From Hyphomonadaceae bacterium (GTDB lineage: Bacteria > Pseudomonadota > Alphaproteobacteria > Caulobacterales > Aquidulcibacteraceae): a DNA stretch of 5,318 nt. The notes below the pieces were generated by a model. The model did no database searches and was not told the origin of the DNA. It was given only the letters and a program-made list of their open reading frames with translations. Of this stretch, positions 1 through 5,318 are shown piece after piece. Where the stretch lies: assembly GCA_003526465.1 (NCBI GenBank), contig DPWD01000212.1, forward strand, positions 845 through 6,162, written 5' to 3'. Both the position numbers and the translations under genes were made by a program. Each line of letters opens with the position of its first letter. The stretch's first letter is position 1.

Positions 1-426
1 AAGATCGACCGCATCGCCTGCCCATGGCTGATCCGCCGCTTCATCGACCCCGACGCGCGCGTTCTCTACGCGCCCACCCAAGAGGTGTTCGCTACCGCGC
101 AACGCGAAAGCGCCATCGCCTTCGATATCCCCGGAGCGCCCTTTTCCCACGTCGGGGATTTGTGCAGCTTCGATGCGTTCATCGGCCAGTTCGGGCTGGG
201 CGCCGATCCGGGGCTTGCCGCCCTCGGGCCCATCGTGCGCGGCGCCGATACAGATCGCCACGATCTGGCGCCGGAGGCGGCCGGTCTGCATGCGCTTTCG
301 CTTGGCCTATGCGTGAACTTCACCGACGACCACGCCCTGCTCGAACAAGGGCTCATCTTCTACGACGCGCTCTATGCCTGGGCCACGCGCGCGCGTGGCG
401 AACGTCACGATTGGAGGCCGGCATGA
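1..426 (+). CDS. ChrB-type chromate resistance protein, C-terminal part (5' end outside window)
   Basis: The open frame enters from the left edge and gives 141 residues before TGA at 424-426. It matches the chromate-resistance domain (Chrome_Resist, the C-terminal half of ChrB). Visible hallmarks are IACPWLIRRFIDPDA at visible residues 5-19, FDIPG at 41-45, a HxGxxCxFDAF stretch at 50-60, VRGADTD at 79-85, PEAAGL at 91-96 and YDALYAW at 121-127. In known chr operons ChrB senses or modulates chromate and accompanies the ChrA efflux pump. The same domain also occurs alone as a protein of about 150 residues, or fused to other domains. Which form is present cannot be told, because the sequence begins just before the conserved DRIACPW block; if standalone, only a few residues are missing. 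No chrA is visible here. The stop codon overlaps the next gene's start (ATGA, 423-426), indicating translational coupling. The family is clear; a role in chromate resistance is inferred from family naming only. Confidence 0.88.
   Translation, partial: KIDRIACPWLIRRFIDPDARVLYAPTQEVFATAQRESAIAFDIPGAPFSHVGDLCSFDAFIGQFGLGADPGLAALGPIVRGADTDRHDLAPEAAGLHALSLGLCVNFTDDHALLEQGLIFYDALYAWATRARGERHDWRPA
413..417 (+). promoter_or_regulatory. Ribosome binding site GGAGG of the cyclodeaminase-family gene
   Basis: A perfect GGAGG lies 5 nt before ATG 423, inside the end of the ChrB-domain gene. It decides the start of the downstream gene in favour of 423 over the upstream in-frame ATG at 24 and the internal ATG at 444. 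Confidence 0.75.
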
Positions 427-1418
427 GCGGCGGCCATCAACTCATGCTCTCGCGCACCGACCTGGCGACGCTCATGACAACGCGCGATTACTTCGTCGCG
501 GCCGAAGACGCATTTCGCGCGCTTGCAGAAGGGCGCGCGAGCACGGCGGCGCCGATGCACATGGAGACTGCGCGCGGCGTGTTTCACGCCAAGGGTAGCT
601 TGTATCGAAACCAGCGCGGCTACGTGACGCTCAAGCTCAACGCCAACTTTCCAGGCAACCCAGAGCGCACGGGCTTGCCGACCATTCAGGGCGCGATCCT
701 GCTCTGCGACGCCGACAACGGCGCACTGCTGTGCATTCTGGACTCCGCGGAAGTGACGTTGCGGCGCACGGCCGCCGCAAGTGCACTGGCCGCGCGCCAT
801 CTGGCGCCGGCCGATGCCAGCACGCTGCTGCTCTGCGGCTGCGGCGTCCAAGCGCTGGCGCACGTGGAGGCGCTCGCCGATCTGTTTAGGCTGGAGACCG
901 TGTTATGCTGGGATCAGCATCCGGAGAAGGCGGACGTCCTCGCCGCCCGCATCAGCACGCATTTGTCGCTCAATTCGCAGTCCGTCGTTGACCTCGCCAC
1001 GGCGGCCCAGAGCGCCCAGATCATCGTCACCTGCACGACCTCCACCGCGCCGTTTCTCGGCCCCGAGCACGTGCAGCCTGGCGCGTTCATCGCCGCAATC
1101 GGCGCCGACAATCCCCACAAAAACGAGTTGGCGGCCGCTCTGCTCGCGCGCGCGGCGCTTATTTGCGACTCGATCTCGCAATGCGAGACCATGGGCGATC
1201 TTCACCAAGCGCTCGCGGCGGGCGCCATCGTCCGCAATCGGGTGCGCGCCGAATTGAGCGAAATCGTCACCGGCGCCACGCCTGGCCGCTTGTCGGGCGA
1301 GGAGATCGTCGTGTTCGATTCCACCGGGCTCGCGGTTCAGGACGCAGCCGCGGCTTCGATCGCCTACGAGCGCGCGGTGCGGACCGGGCGGGGTTCATTG
1401 TGCGCCCTGCATGACTGA
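423..1418 (+). CDS. Ornithine cyclodeaminase / mu-crystallin family NAD(P)-dependent enzyme
   Basis: The protein has 331 residues, the usual length of this family. Members include ornithine cyclodeaminase (L-ornithine to L-proline plus ammonia), archaeal alanine dehydrogenase and bacterial ketimine / delta1-pyrroline-2-carboxylate reductases. The N-terminal half carries the substrate region: K71 in TLKLN, GLPTIQGAILL around 84-94, and RRTAAAS at 114-120. A Rossmann fold follows, with LLLCGCGVQA at 135-144, where the usual GxGxQA reads GCGVQA. D229 in GADNPHKNE corresponds to the catalytic Asp of Pseudomonas ornithine cyclodeaminase, whose motif is usually DxPGK. The C-terminus has the family signature DSTGLAVQDAAAA at 299-311. 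The protein is cytosolic, with no signal peptide. GGAGG at 413-417 and the ATGA overlap with the ChrB-domain gene support ATG 423. The long upstream in-frame extension to position 24 is an arginine-rich shadow of chrB. The family is sure; the substrate is not predictable, and deaminase, dehydrogenase and imine reductase all remain possible. Confidence 0.9.
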   Translation: MSGGHQLMLSRTDLATLMTTRDYFVAAEDAFRALAEGRASTAAPMHMETARGVFHAKGSLYRNQRGYVTLKLNANFPGNPERTGLPTIQGAILLCDADNGALLCILDSAEVTLRRTAAASALAARHLAPADASTLLLCGCGVQALAHVEALADLFRLETVLCWDQHPEKADVLAARISTHLSLNSQSVVDLATAAQSAQIIVTCTTSTAPFLGPEHVQPGAFIAAIGADNPHKNELAAALLARAALICDSISQCETMGDLHQALAAGAIVRNRVRAELSEIVTGATPGRLSGEEIVVFDSTGLAVQDAAAASIAYERAVRTGRGSLCALHD

Positions 1419-1450
1419 TCACGCGGGCGCCGGACATCCACTTCAACGCG
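1419..1450. other. Convergent intergenic gap without a clear terminator
   Basis: These 32 bases separate the 3' ends of the two convergent gene blocks. They contain only the short palindromes GGCGCC (1426-1431) and AACGCGTT (1445-1452, running into the hydrolase stop codon). Neither has a loop or a T-tract, so I cannot point to an intrinsic terminator for either direction. Termination may be Rho-dependent or the transcripts may overlap. Confidence 0.5.
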
Positions 1451-2428
1451 TTACAATTGCGCCAACCAATCGATCAGATGCCCCGTCGTCGCGTCCGGCG
1501 CTTCCTGCTGCACCCAATGGCCCGCGCCCGGCACGATGTGTGCGCCGCGGAAATCGGTGAGCTGATCGCGCATCGTTGCGACCAGCGTGTCGACATTGCC
1601 GTCGCCAAACATTTTCAGCACCATGTCCTGCGCGCCGGCGATGAACAGCGAGGGCTGATGCACTTTGCGGTCGGCGACATTGTTCATCATCTCCCAATCG
1701 CGCTCGAAATTGCGGTAGCGGTTGATCGGCCCGCGAAAGCCGGAGCGCTCGAACTCGCCGACGAAATAATCGATGTCGGCGGCCGTGAGCCAGCTCGGAA
1801 ACGGATCGGGATCGGGCAAACCTTGCAACAGCGGCTCGCCAACCAGCTTATCGCCGCCGCCCCAGCGGCCATTGGAATCGGCGGAGGCCGCGTAATACAT
1901 GCGCCGCAGCGTGCCGCGCACGTCGGCCTCCAATTCGGCCTCTGCTACGCCCTCGTCTTGAAAATAGGCCATGTAAAAGAATTTGCCCTGATCGGTGTAC
2001 ATGGCTTTGAAGATGCGGCTGAGCGGCATCGGCGGCAGCGCGTAATACGGCACCGAAAGCCCCGCCACCGCCCGCACTTTGCGCGCATGCAACACCGCCG
2101 TGTGCCACACGATTGGCGCGCCCCAATCGTGGCCGACAAGCACGGCGGGCGCGTTCGGGGAGAGCGCGTCGATCACGCCCGCCACATCGGCGCACATGTT
2201 CGCCATTGAGTACGCTTCAACCTCGTGCGGTTTGTCCGAGCCGCCATAGCCGCGCACGTCGATGGCGCACGCCGTGAAGCCCGCGGCGGCGAGCGGCGCC
2301 ATCTGATGGCGCCACGAGTACCAGCTCTCGGGAAAGCCATGCACCATCAGCACAAGCGGGCCCTCGCCTTGCACCGCGGCGCGCACGCGCATGCCGTTGG
2401 ATTCGATGATGCGGAAGTCGGGAATCAT
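1451..2428 (-). CDS. Epoxide hydrolase, alpha/beta-hydrolase fold (soluble EH type)
   Basis: The protein has 325 residues and opens epoxides to vicinal diols with water. The whole catalytic set of the plant/mammal-like soluble epoxide hydrolase class is visible. The oxyanion-hole motif is HGFPESW (30-36). Nucleophile D101 sits in GHDWGA. The two lid tyrosines that hold the epoxide oxygen are Y152 (FFYMAYFQDEG) and Y238 (NRYRNFERDWE). The acid is D268 (AGAQDMV) and the base is H304 (GAGHWVQQEAP). The lid segments PGVAEAELE-like (159-167) and FPSWLTAADIDYFVGEFERSGF (210-231) strongly resemble those of soluble epoxide hydrolases. Two tyrosines plus an Asp nucleophile argue against haloalkane dehalogenase, which uses a Trp pair. 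There is no signal peptide, so it is probably cytosolic. ATG 2428 overlaps the stop of the lipoprotein gene by 4 bp (ATGA). Only a weak ribosome binding site is seen, so translational coupling is likely. The natural substrate is unknown; candidates are fatty-acid, terpene or aromatic epoxides. Confidence 0.93.
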   Translation of the reverse strand: MIPDFRIIESNGMRVRAAVQGEGPLVLMVHGFPESWYSWRHQMAPLAAAGFTACAIDVRGYGGSDKPHEVEAYSMANMCADVAGVIDALSPNAPAVLVGHDWGAPIVWHTAVLHARKVRAVAGLSVPYYALPPMPLSRIFKAMYTDQGKFFYMAYFQDEGVAEAELEADVRGTLRRMYYAASADSNGRWGGGDKLVGEPLLQGLPDPDPFPSWLTAADIDYFVGEFERSGFRGPINRYRNFERDWEMMNNVADRKVHQPSLFIAGAQDMVLKMFGDGNVDTLVATMRDQLTDFRGAHIVPGAGHWVQQEAPDATTGHLIDWLAQL

Positions 2429-3756
2429 GGCTGCAAATCCCGTGGCAGCGTTGGCTCAGACATAATGCGCTCAAAAGCGGCCCAGCGCGCACCCTCTTCG
2501 TCGCCGGCAACGCGGTTGACATAGTCGCGGATGAGCACTTCGCCGGCGACATAATTGACCACGTAGGAGCGGTAGTGGTCGGTAAAGGCGATAAGCTGCT
2601 CTGCGCGTGCGCGCGAGACCAGCAGGTAATTCATCGTCTGTTCAATCGCGAGTTCGCGTGCATTGGGATTTCGAAACTGGGCCGCAAACAAACCGTCCCG
2701 AAGATATCCCGCGGCGATCATCAGCCGCGCACTCTGCAACTCGTTCAACGCCTGCTGCAGATCGTGATAGGCGCGCGCGCCCGCCGGATCGAGACCAGCG
2801 AGCGGGTAAAGCGTGTCGCGCTCGAAGGCCAATCGCTCATCGCCTGGGAACGCCATCTCGACGCCAAAATTGCCGCCGCCTTCATTCAGCGGCGCCGACG
2901 GGTGATAAAGCGGCGCCACCGAATACTCTGGCCAACCGCGCTCCCGATAATTGCGCTCATTGTAAATGCCCTGCACGTGATGCCCCGGATAACCCTCGTG
3001 ACAGGCAAGGGCGAGCGCGCGGTCGATGGTCAGGGGAATGTCGGTGTTGACTTGAATAAGACTCTGATTGTTGCCCTGATACCAGTTATAAGCGCTCCAG
3101 CTCTTGCCGGTGACGAATTCCATGCGGAAACTCTCATTTTCCGGCAGCAGCAGATGTGCGCGCGTTCGAGCGCGGCACTCGCCAATGGCGCGCTCCATGA
3201 CGGCCTGCAAGCGGTCCGGTGAGATGACGTAGCGCGCGCGGAACGCCTCCACCCGCTCGTTCAGCGGCCCCTCTCCGGGAAGCATCGCATCGATGCTTGC
3301 CAAGATTGGCTCGTAGTGCGGGAATTCGTAGTAAGGCAGATCCTTCAACGCGAACAGAAACTCCGCCTCCGTGCCCAGCCCGGCCCAGGGAAAGTCGTGG
3401 CCAATCATATCGAGACGGAACCGCGCGCTCCGCAGCGCCTCTCGCATCGCAAACGCCCGGCGTCGAGTGTCGTCGTCCCTGTCCTGAAGCACGGAGTTGA
3501 CTTCATCCTCGATACGCCAGGAGAAACGCTGCAACTCATAGATTGAGCGTGGATTGGCCCGCGCCTGATCGCGCCATTCCCTTGGGCCGAAGTAGGCGTC
3601 GACATAGCCCTCCTCATGGGTGTCGATCTCCAGCGCCAGGCGCACATATTGCTCCGCGGCGACATCGATCGCGCGCCGCGCGCCGGCTTGGGGCGCGGCA
3701 GTGCCGGCGCACGCGGCGAGCGCGAGAAGCAGCAGCATGCAAAAAATGCGTCCCAT
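2425..3756 (-). CDS. Putative lipoprotein with DUF885-like HExxPGHH metallohydrolase domain
   Basis: The protein has 443 residues. Residues 1-16 form a lipoprotein signal peptide: short basic start, leucine/alanine core, and lipobox LAAC with Cys16 as the predicted lipidated residue. Ala-Gly follows, which by the +2 rule suggests the outer membrane, periplasmic face. The rest is mostly helical. At 252-260 it has CHEGYPGHH, the HExxPGHH signature of DUF885 proteins, thought to bind a metal through H253 and H260 or H259 with E254 as general base. NEGGGNFGVE at 291-300 sits where that family has EGWALY and may supply a further glutamate ligand (E292 or E300). Many DUF885 proteins have about 600 residues, so this is a short, divergent member. 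Some relatives are called peptidases, but no substrate is established here. ATG 3756 follows AGGAG by 5 nt. The gene starts 8 bp after the toxin gene and ends in a 4-bp overlap with the epoxide hydrolase gene. Confidence 0.75.
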   Translation of the reverse strand: MGRIFCMLLLLALAACAGTAAPQAGARRAIDVAAEQYVRLALEIDTHEEGYVDAYFGPREWRDQARANPRSIYELQRFSWRIEDEVNSVLQDRDDDTRRRAFAMREALRSARFRLDMIGHDFPWAGLGTEAEFLFALKDLPYYEFPHYEPILASIDAMLPGEGPLNERVEAFRARYVISPDRLQAVMERAIGECRARTRAHLLLPENESFRMEFVTGKSWSAYNWYQGNNQSLIQVNTDIPLTIDRALALACHEGYPGHHVQGIYNERNYRERGWPEYSVAPLYHPSAPLNEGGGNFGVEMAFPGDERLAFERDTLYPLAGLDPAGARAYHDLQQALNELQSARLMIAAGYLRDGLFAAQFRNPNARELAIEQTMNYLLVSRARAEQLIAFTDHYRSYVVNYVAGEVLIRDYVNRVAGDEEGARWAAFERIMSEPTLPRDLQP

Positions 3757-3761
3757 GTCGT

Positions 3762-3766
3762 CTCCT
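3762..3766 (-). promoter_or_regulatory. Ribosome binding site AGGAG of the lipoprotein gene, overlapping the toxin stop codon
   Basis: On the minus strand AGGAG lies 5 nt before ATG 3756 and shares two bases with the TAG stop (3765-3767) of the DUF5615 gene. This fixes the lipoprotein start and ties its initiation to termination of the toxin gene. Confidence 0.7.
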
Positions 3767-4100
3767 AGTCGCCGCGGCGTAGTTCGATCAATTGCACGCC
3801 AGCGCTCAGTTCAGCGAGCAAGTTCGCCCAGTTATTCTGCATGTGCGCAAGCAGCTCGTCGTTGCCGCAATTGCCCAACCGCACCCAGACGACCTGCGGG
3901 CCGCCCTGCCTCCCGACTATGACGCTGAAATCCTCGTCCTTCGAGACGATGATGGCGCCCGTTGCTTCAGCGCTCTGCCAGATCGTGCGGTCCTCTGCGT
4001 GCTCAAGGCCGAGTTCGCGAACGTGGGTGGCTTCGCACCCCTTGGCCCGTATCCAGGCTGCGAGCTTTCGTGGTAATTGCTGATCGACGATGAATTTCAT
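3765..4100 (-). CDS. DUF5615 PIN-like toxin (COG4634 type)
   Basis: The 111-residue protein matches the DUF5615 PIN-like family along its whole length. It opens with MKFIVDQQLP (conserved D6) and has THVRELGLEHAED at 25-37. A strand then leads into IIVSKDEDF at 50-58, with the acidic pair D55/D57 after K54. VWVRLGNCGNDELL follows at 71-84, where the family has WLRLGNC. These acidic residues resemble the metal-binding site of PIN-domain RNases, so an RNA-cleaving toxin is the working idea. That is inference, as few members have been tested. The gene overlaps the DUF433 gene by 4 bp (ATGA, 4097-4100), the usual layout of this pair with the antitoxin first. No good ribosome binding site precedes ATG 4100, which fits translational coupling. 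No key residue appears lost, so the gene looks intact. Confidence 0.88.
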   Translation of the reverse strand: MKFIVDQQLPRKLAAWIRAKGCEATHVRELGLEHAEDRTIWQSAEATGAIIVSKDEDFSVIVGRQGGPQVVWVRLGNCGNDELLAHMQNNWANLLAELSAGVQLIELRRGD

Positions 4101-4327
4101 TCAGCCGCGACAAGCACGGGGTGGCTAACCGCTCTCGCCGCGTAGCTCAATGCGGCTGCTATGTCATCGGACTCCAGCTCATCATAGTCCGCGAGGATTT
4201 GCGCGACACTCATGCCGCCCGCGAGCATTTCGAGGATGTCCTGCACACGGATGCGCATGCCGCGAATACACGGCCGGCCCCCGCATTGGGCTGGGTTTAT
4301 GGTGATACGGGTCATGAGGTCCGCCAT
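4097..4327 (-). CDS. DUF433 antitoxin-like protein
   Basis: The protein is a 76-residue DUF433 member (COG2442). The signature TINPAQCGGRPCIRGMRI spans residues 9-26. The segment after it, VQDILEMLAGGMSVAQILAD with DELESDDIAAALSYAA, has helix-turn-helix character. DUF433 proteins are regularly encoded just upstream of DUF5615 PIN-like toxins and are regarded as their antitoxins and probable autorepressors. Both the pairing and the 4-bp overlap with the toxin gene are seen here. The start is uncertain: ATG 4327 gives 76 residues, ATG 4315 gives 72 (MTRITINPAQ, closer to the usual family N-terminus). Neither has a strong Shine-Dalgarno sequence. The much longer upstream open frame (to about 5311) is an arginine-rich shadow of the antiporter gene and was excluded. 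Confidence 0.85.
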   Translation of the reverse strand: MADLMTRITINPAQCGGRPCIRGMRIRVQDILEMLAGGMSVAQILADYDELESDDIAAALSYAARAVSHPVLVAAE

Positions 4328-4333
4328 GCGGCG

Positions 4334-4362
4334 TTTATGCCATAATCCCGGTCGGCGGGCAA
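4334..4362 (-). promoter_or_regulatory. Possible sigma70-type promoter of the DUF433/DUF5615 operon
   Basis: On the minus strand TTGCCC (4357-4362, 4 of 6 to TTGACA) and CATAAA (4334-4339, 4 of 6 to TATAAT) are separated by exactly 17 bases, just downstream of the antiporter stop. Transcription would begin near 4327, so the mRNA would be leaderless for ATG 4327 or have a very short leader for ATG 4315. It is a modest match in GC-rich DNA and could be chance. Confidence 0.3.
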
Positions 4363-4371
4363 ACACGCTGC

Positions 4372-5318
4372 TTACGCCCCCTCCTCGATCGCCTCCTTCG
4401 CTTCTTCGTTCAGCGCGCGCGCGCCGCGGCTTGGCACGGTGAGCGGGGCTGGTTGCGGCGTCGCCAGGTTGCCGCGGATGAGCGATTTTCCGGCCTCGAT
4501 GCCGCCGGCGATCTCGATTTCCAGGCACTGGGCGTCGCGGTCGCGCACTTCCTCGATGGTTTCGGCGATGTCGAACTCGTTGACGCCCAATTCGCGCAGC
4601 ACCGCGCCTGAGAATTGCAGCGCCGATTCCATGGTTTCGCGGATCTGGTAATCCACGCCAGTCTTGATCAGACGCAGCACGTGGCCGCGGTCGTAAGCGC
4701 GCACGAACAATTTCGCCTGCGGGAACTCGGCTTTCGCCAACGCCGCGATTCTGTCGGCCGCCTCCGGCTTGTCGACGCACACCAGGATCGCTTCGGCGCG
4801 GCCCGCACCCGAGGCGCGCAGCACGTCGAGCCTGGTTCCGTCGCCATAATAGACCTTGAAGCCGAACCGCGCCGCCGCGCGGATCATGTCCACATCGGTC
4901 TCGATCAACGAAACGTCGACGCCGCGCGCCAGCAAGGGCTGGCTCGCCATTTGCGCGAAGCGGCCAAAGCCGATGATCAGCACGCGCCCGGCGAGATTGG
5001 CGGCTTCCTCCACTCCTTCGCGCGACTCCTTCGGCGGCGGCGTGAGGCGCTTGTGCGCCATCGCCACCAGTGGCGCGAGCGCCATGGATGCGATGACGAT
5101 GGCGGACATGATCGAAGCCAGCCGCGCATCGAACAACCCCGCCGCCAGCGCCGCGGCGTACAACACGAACGCGAACTCCCCGCCTTGTGCAAACAACGCC
5201 GCGCGGCGCAAACCTTCGTGATGGGAAGCGCCAAAGCGGTGAGCCACCAGATAGGCGCCCACGCCTTGCACCGCCATAAACGCAACCACGCCCACGGCAA
5301 TCACGCGCCACTCCGCCA
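4372..5318 (-). CDS. Kef-type (CPA2) monovalent cation/proton antiporter, C-terminal part (5' end outside window)
   Basis: The frame is open to the right edge and gives 314 complete visible residues before TAA at 4372-4374. It shows the last membrane helices of the Na+/H+-exchanger domain (visible residues about 5-25, 38-62 and 67-87), including AQGGEFAFVLY at 43-53, typical of KefB/KefC. A cytoplasmic linker and a TrkA-N/RCK nucleotide-binding domain follow. That domain has GRVLIIGFGRFA at 110-121, IETD at 139-142 closing the second strand, YYGDGTRLDVL at 156-166 and RETMESALQFSG at 226-237. The tail of about 75 residues is acidic and variable. Such proteins exchange K+ for H+ across the inner membrane and are gated by bound nucleotide or, in the enterobacterial forms, glutathione adducts. 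In the glycine loop the third position of GxGxxG is alanine (A121). No ancillary KefF/KefG gene is visible, and a specific KefB or KefC name is not justified. Downstream lies a 44-bp gap before the DUF433 gene in the same direction. Confidence 0.9.
   Translation of the reverse strand, partial: AEWRVIAVGVVAFMAVQGVGAYLVAHRFGASHHEGLRRAALFAQGGEFAFVLYAAALAAGLFDARLASIMSAIVIASMALAPLVAMAHKRLTPPPKESREGVEEAANLAGRVLIIGFGRFAQMASQPLLARGVDVSLIETDVDMIRAAARFGFKVYYGDGTRLDVLRASGAGRAEAILVCVDKPEAADRIAALAKAEFPQAKLFVRAYDRGHVLRLIKTGVDYQIRETMESALQFSGAVLRELGVNEFDIAETIEEVRDRDAQCLEIEIAGGIEAGKSLIRGNLATPQPAPLTVPSRGARALNEEAKEAIEEGA

Noticed and set aside
24..422. N-terminal extension of the cyclodeaminase-family frame to ATG 24 (464 residues)
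   Set aside because: The extra 133 residues are arginine-rich shadow translation of the ChrB domain encoded in another frame. GGAGG at 413-417 and the family length support ATG 423.
1445..1452. AACGCGTT palindrome between the convergent genes as a terminator or binding site
   Set aside because: It is a loop-less 8-bp palindrome with no T-tract, of a kind common in GC-rich DNA.
1457..2209. 250-residue open frame on the plus strand opposite the epoxide hydrolase
   Set aside because: It lacks a recognisable domain and is rich in His/Arg/Ala, as expected for the complement of a GC-rich gene. The minus-strand frame has the complete catalytic set.
1451..2428. Haloalkane dehalogenase as identity of the alpha/beta hydrolase
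   Set aside because: Both epoxide-holding tyrosines (Y152, Y238) are present with the HGFPESW and NRYRN contexts typical of epoxide hydrolases.
2575..3222. 215-residue open frame on the plus strand opposite the lipoprotein
   Set aside because: No family signature; a complement shadow of a gene with a clear signal peptide and metal motif.
4347..4359. Hairpin CCCG-GTCGG-CGGG as a terminator after the antiporter gene
   Set aside because: The stem is only 4 bp and is not followed by a T-run on the minus strand; it also overlaps the possible -35 element.
4328..5311. Long upstream extension of the DUF433 frame (404 residues)
   Set aside because: The extension is low-complexity Arg/Gly/Ala-rich sequence antiparallel in sense to nothing but lying over the well-supported antiporter frame on the same strand, so it is a frame-shifted shadow.

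Overview
The window reads as ordinary chromosomal DNA of a high-GC proteobacterium, most likely an alphaproteobacterium. That assignment is an inference from GC-rich codon use, dense packing with 4-bp ATGA start/stop overlaps, and the gene families present. No marker gene fixes the taxon. Six genes fill almost the whole window. There are no RNA genes, mobile elements, CRISPR arrays or long repeats, and no gene-free stretch longer than about 45 bases.

Left part, plus strand (1-1418): the C-terminal part of a ChrB-type chromate-resistance protein runs in from the left edge. It overlaps by ATGA a complete gene of the ornithine cyclodeaminase / mu-crystallin family, so these two are almost certainly co-translated. 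They converge on the right-hand block across a 32-bp gap.

Right part, minus strand (5318-1451), in transcription order: (a) the C-terminal end of a Kef-type (CPA2) cation/proton antiporter with its TrkA-N (RCK) regulatory domain; (b) after a short gap of about 44 bp, a DUF433 antitoxin-like protein; (c) overlapping it by 4 bp, a DUF5615 PIN-like toxin; (d) 8 bp further on, a 443-residue lipoprotein with a DUF885-like HExxPGHH metallohydrolase motif; (e) overlapping that by 4 bp, a 325-residue epoxide hydrolase of the alpha/beta-hydrolase fold with its full catalytic set visible.

The DUF433-DUF5615-lipoprotein-epoxide hydrolase string looks like one transcription unit, possibly with a promoter just upstream of the DUF433 gene, although read-through from the antiporter gene cannot be excluded. 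The oddest point is a type II toxin-antitoxin-like pair placed seamlessly at the head of an operon that ends in two housekeeping-like hydrolases. The ChrB-domain/cyclodeaminase coupling is the second point of interest. I see no convincing wholly new system; the novelty here is in gene combinations.
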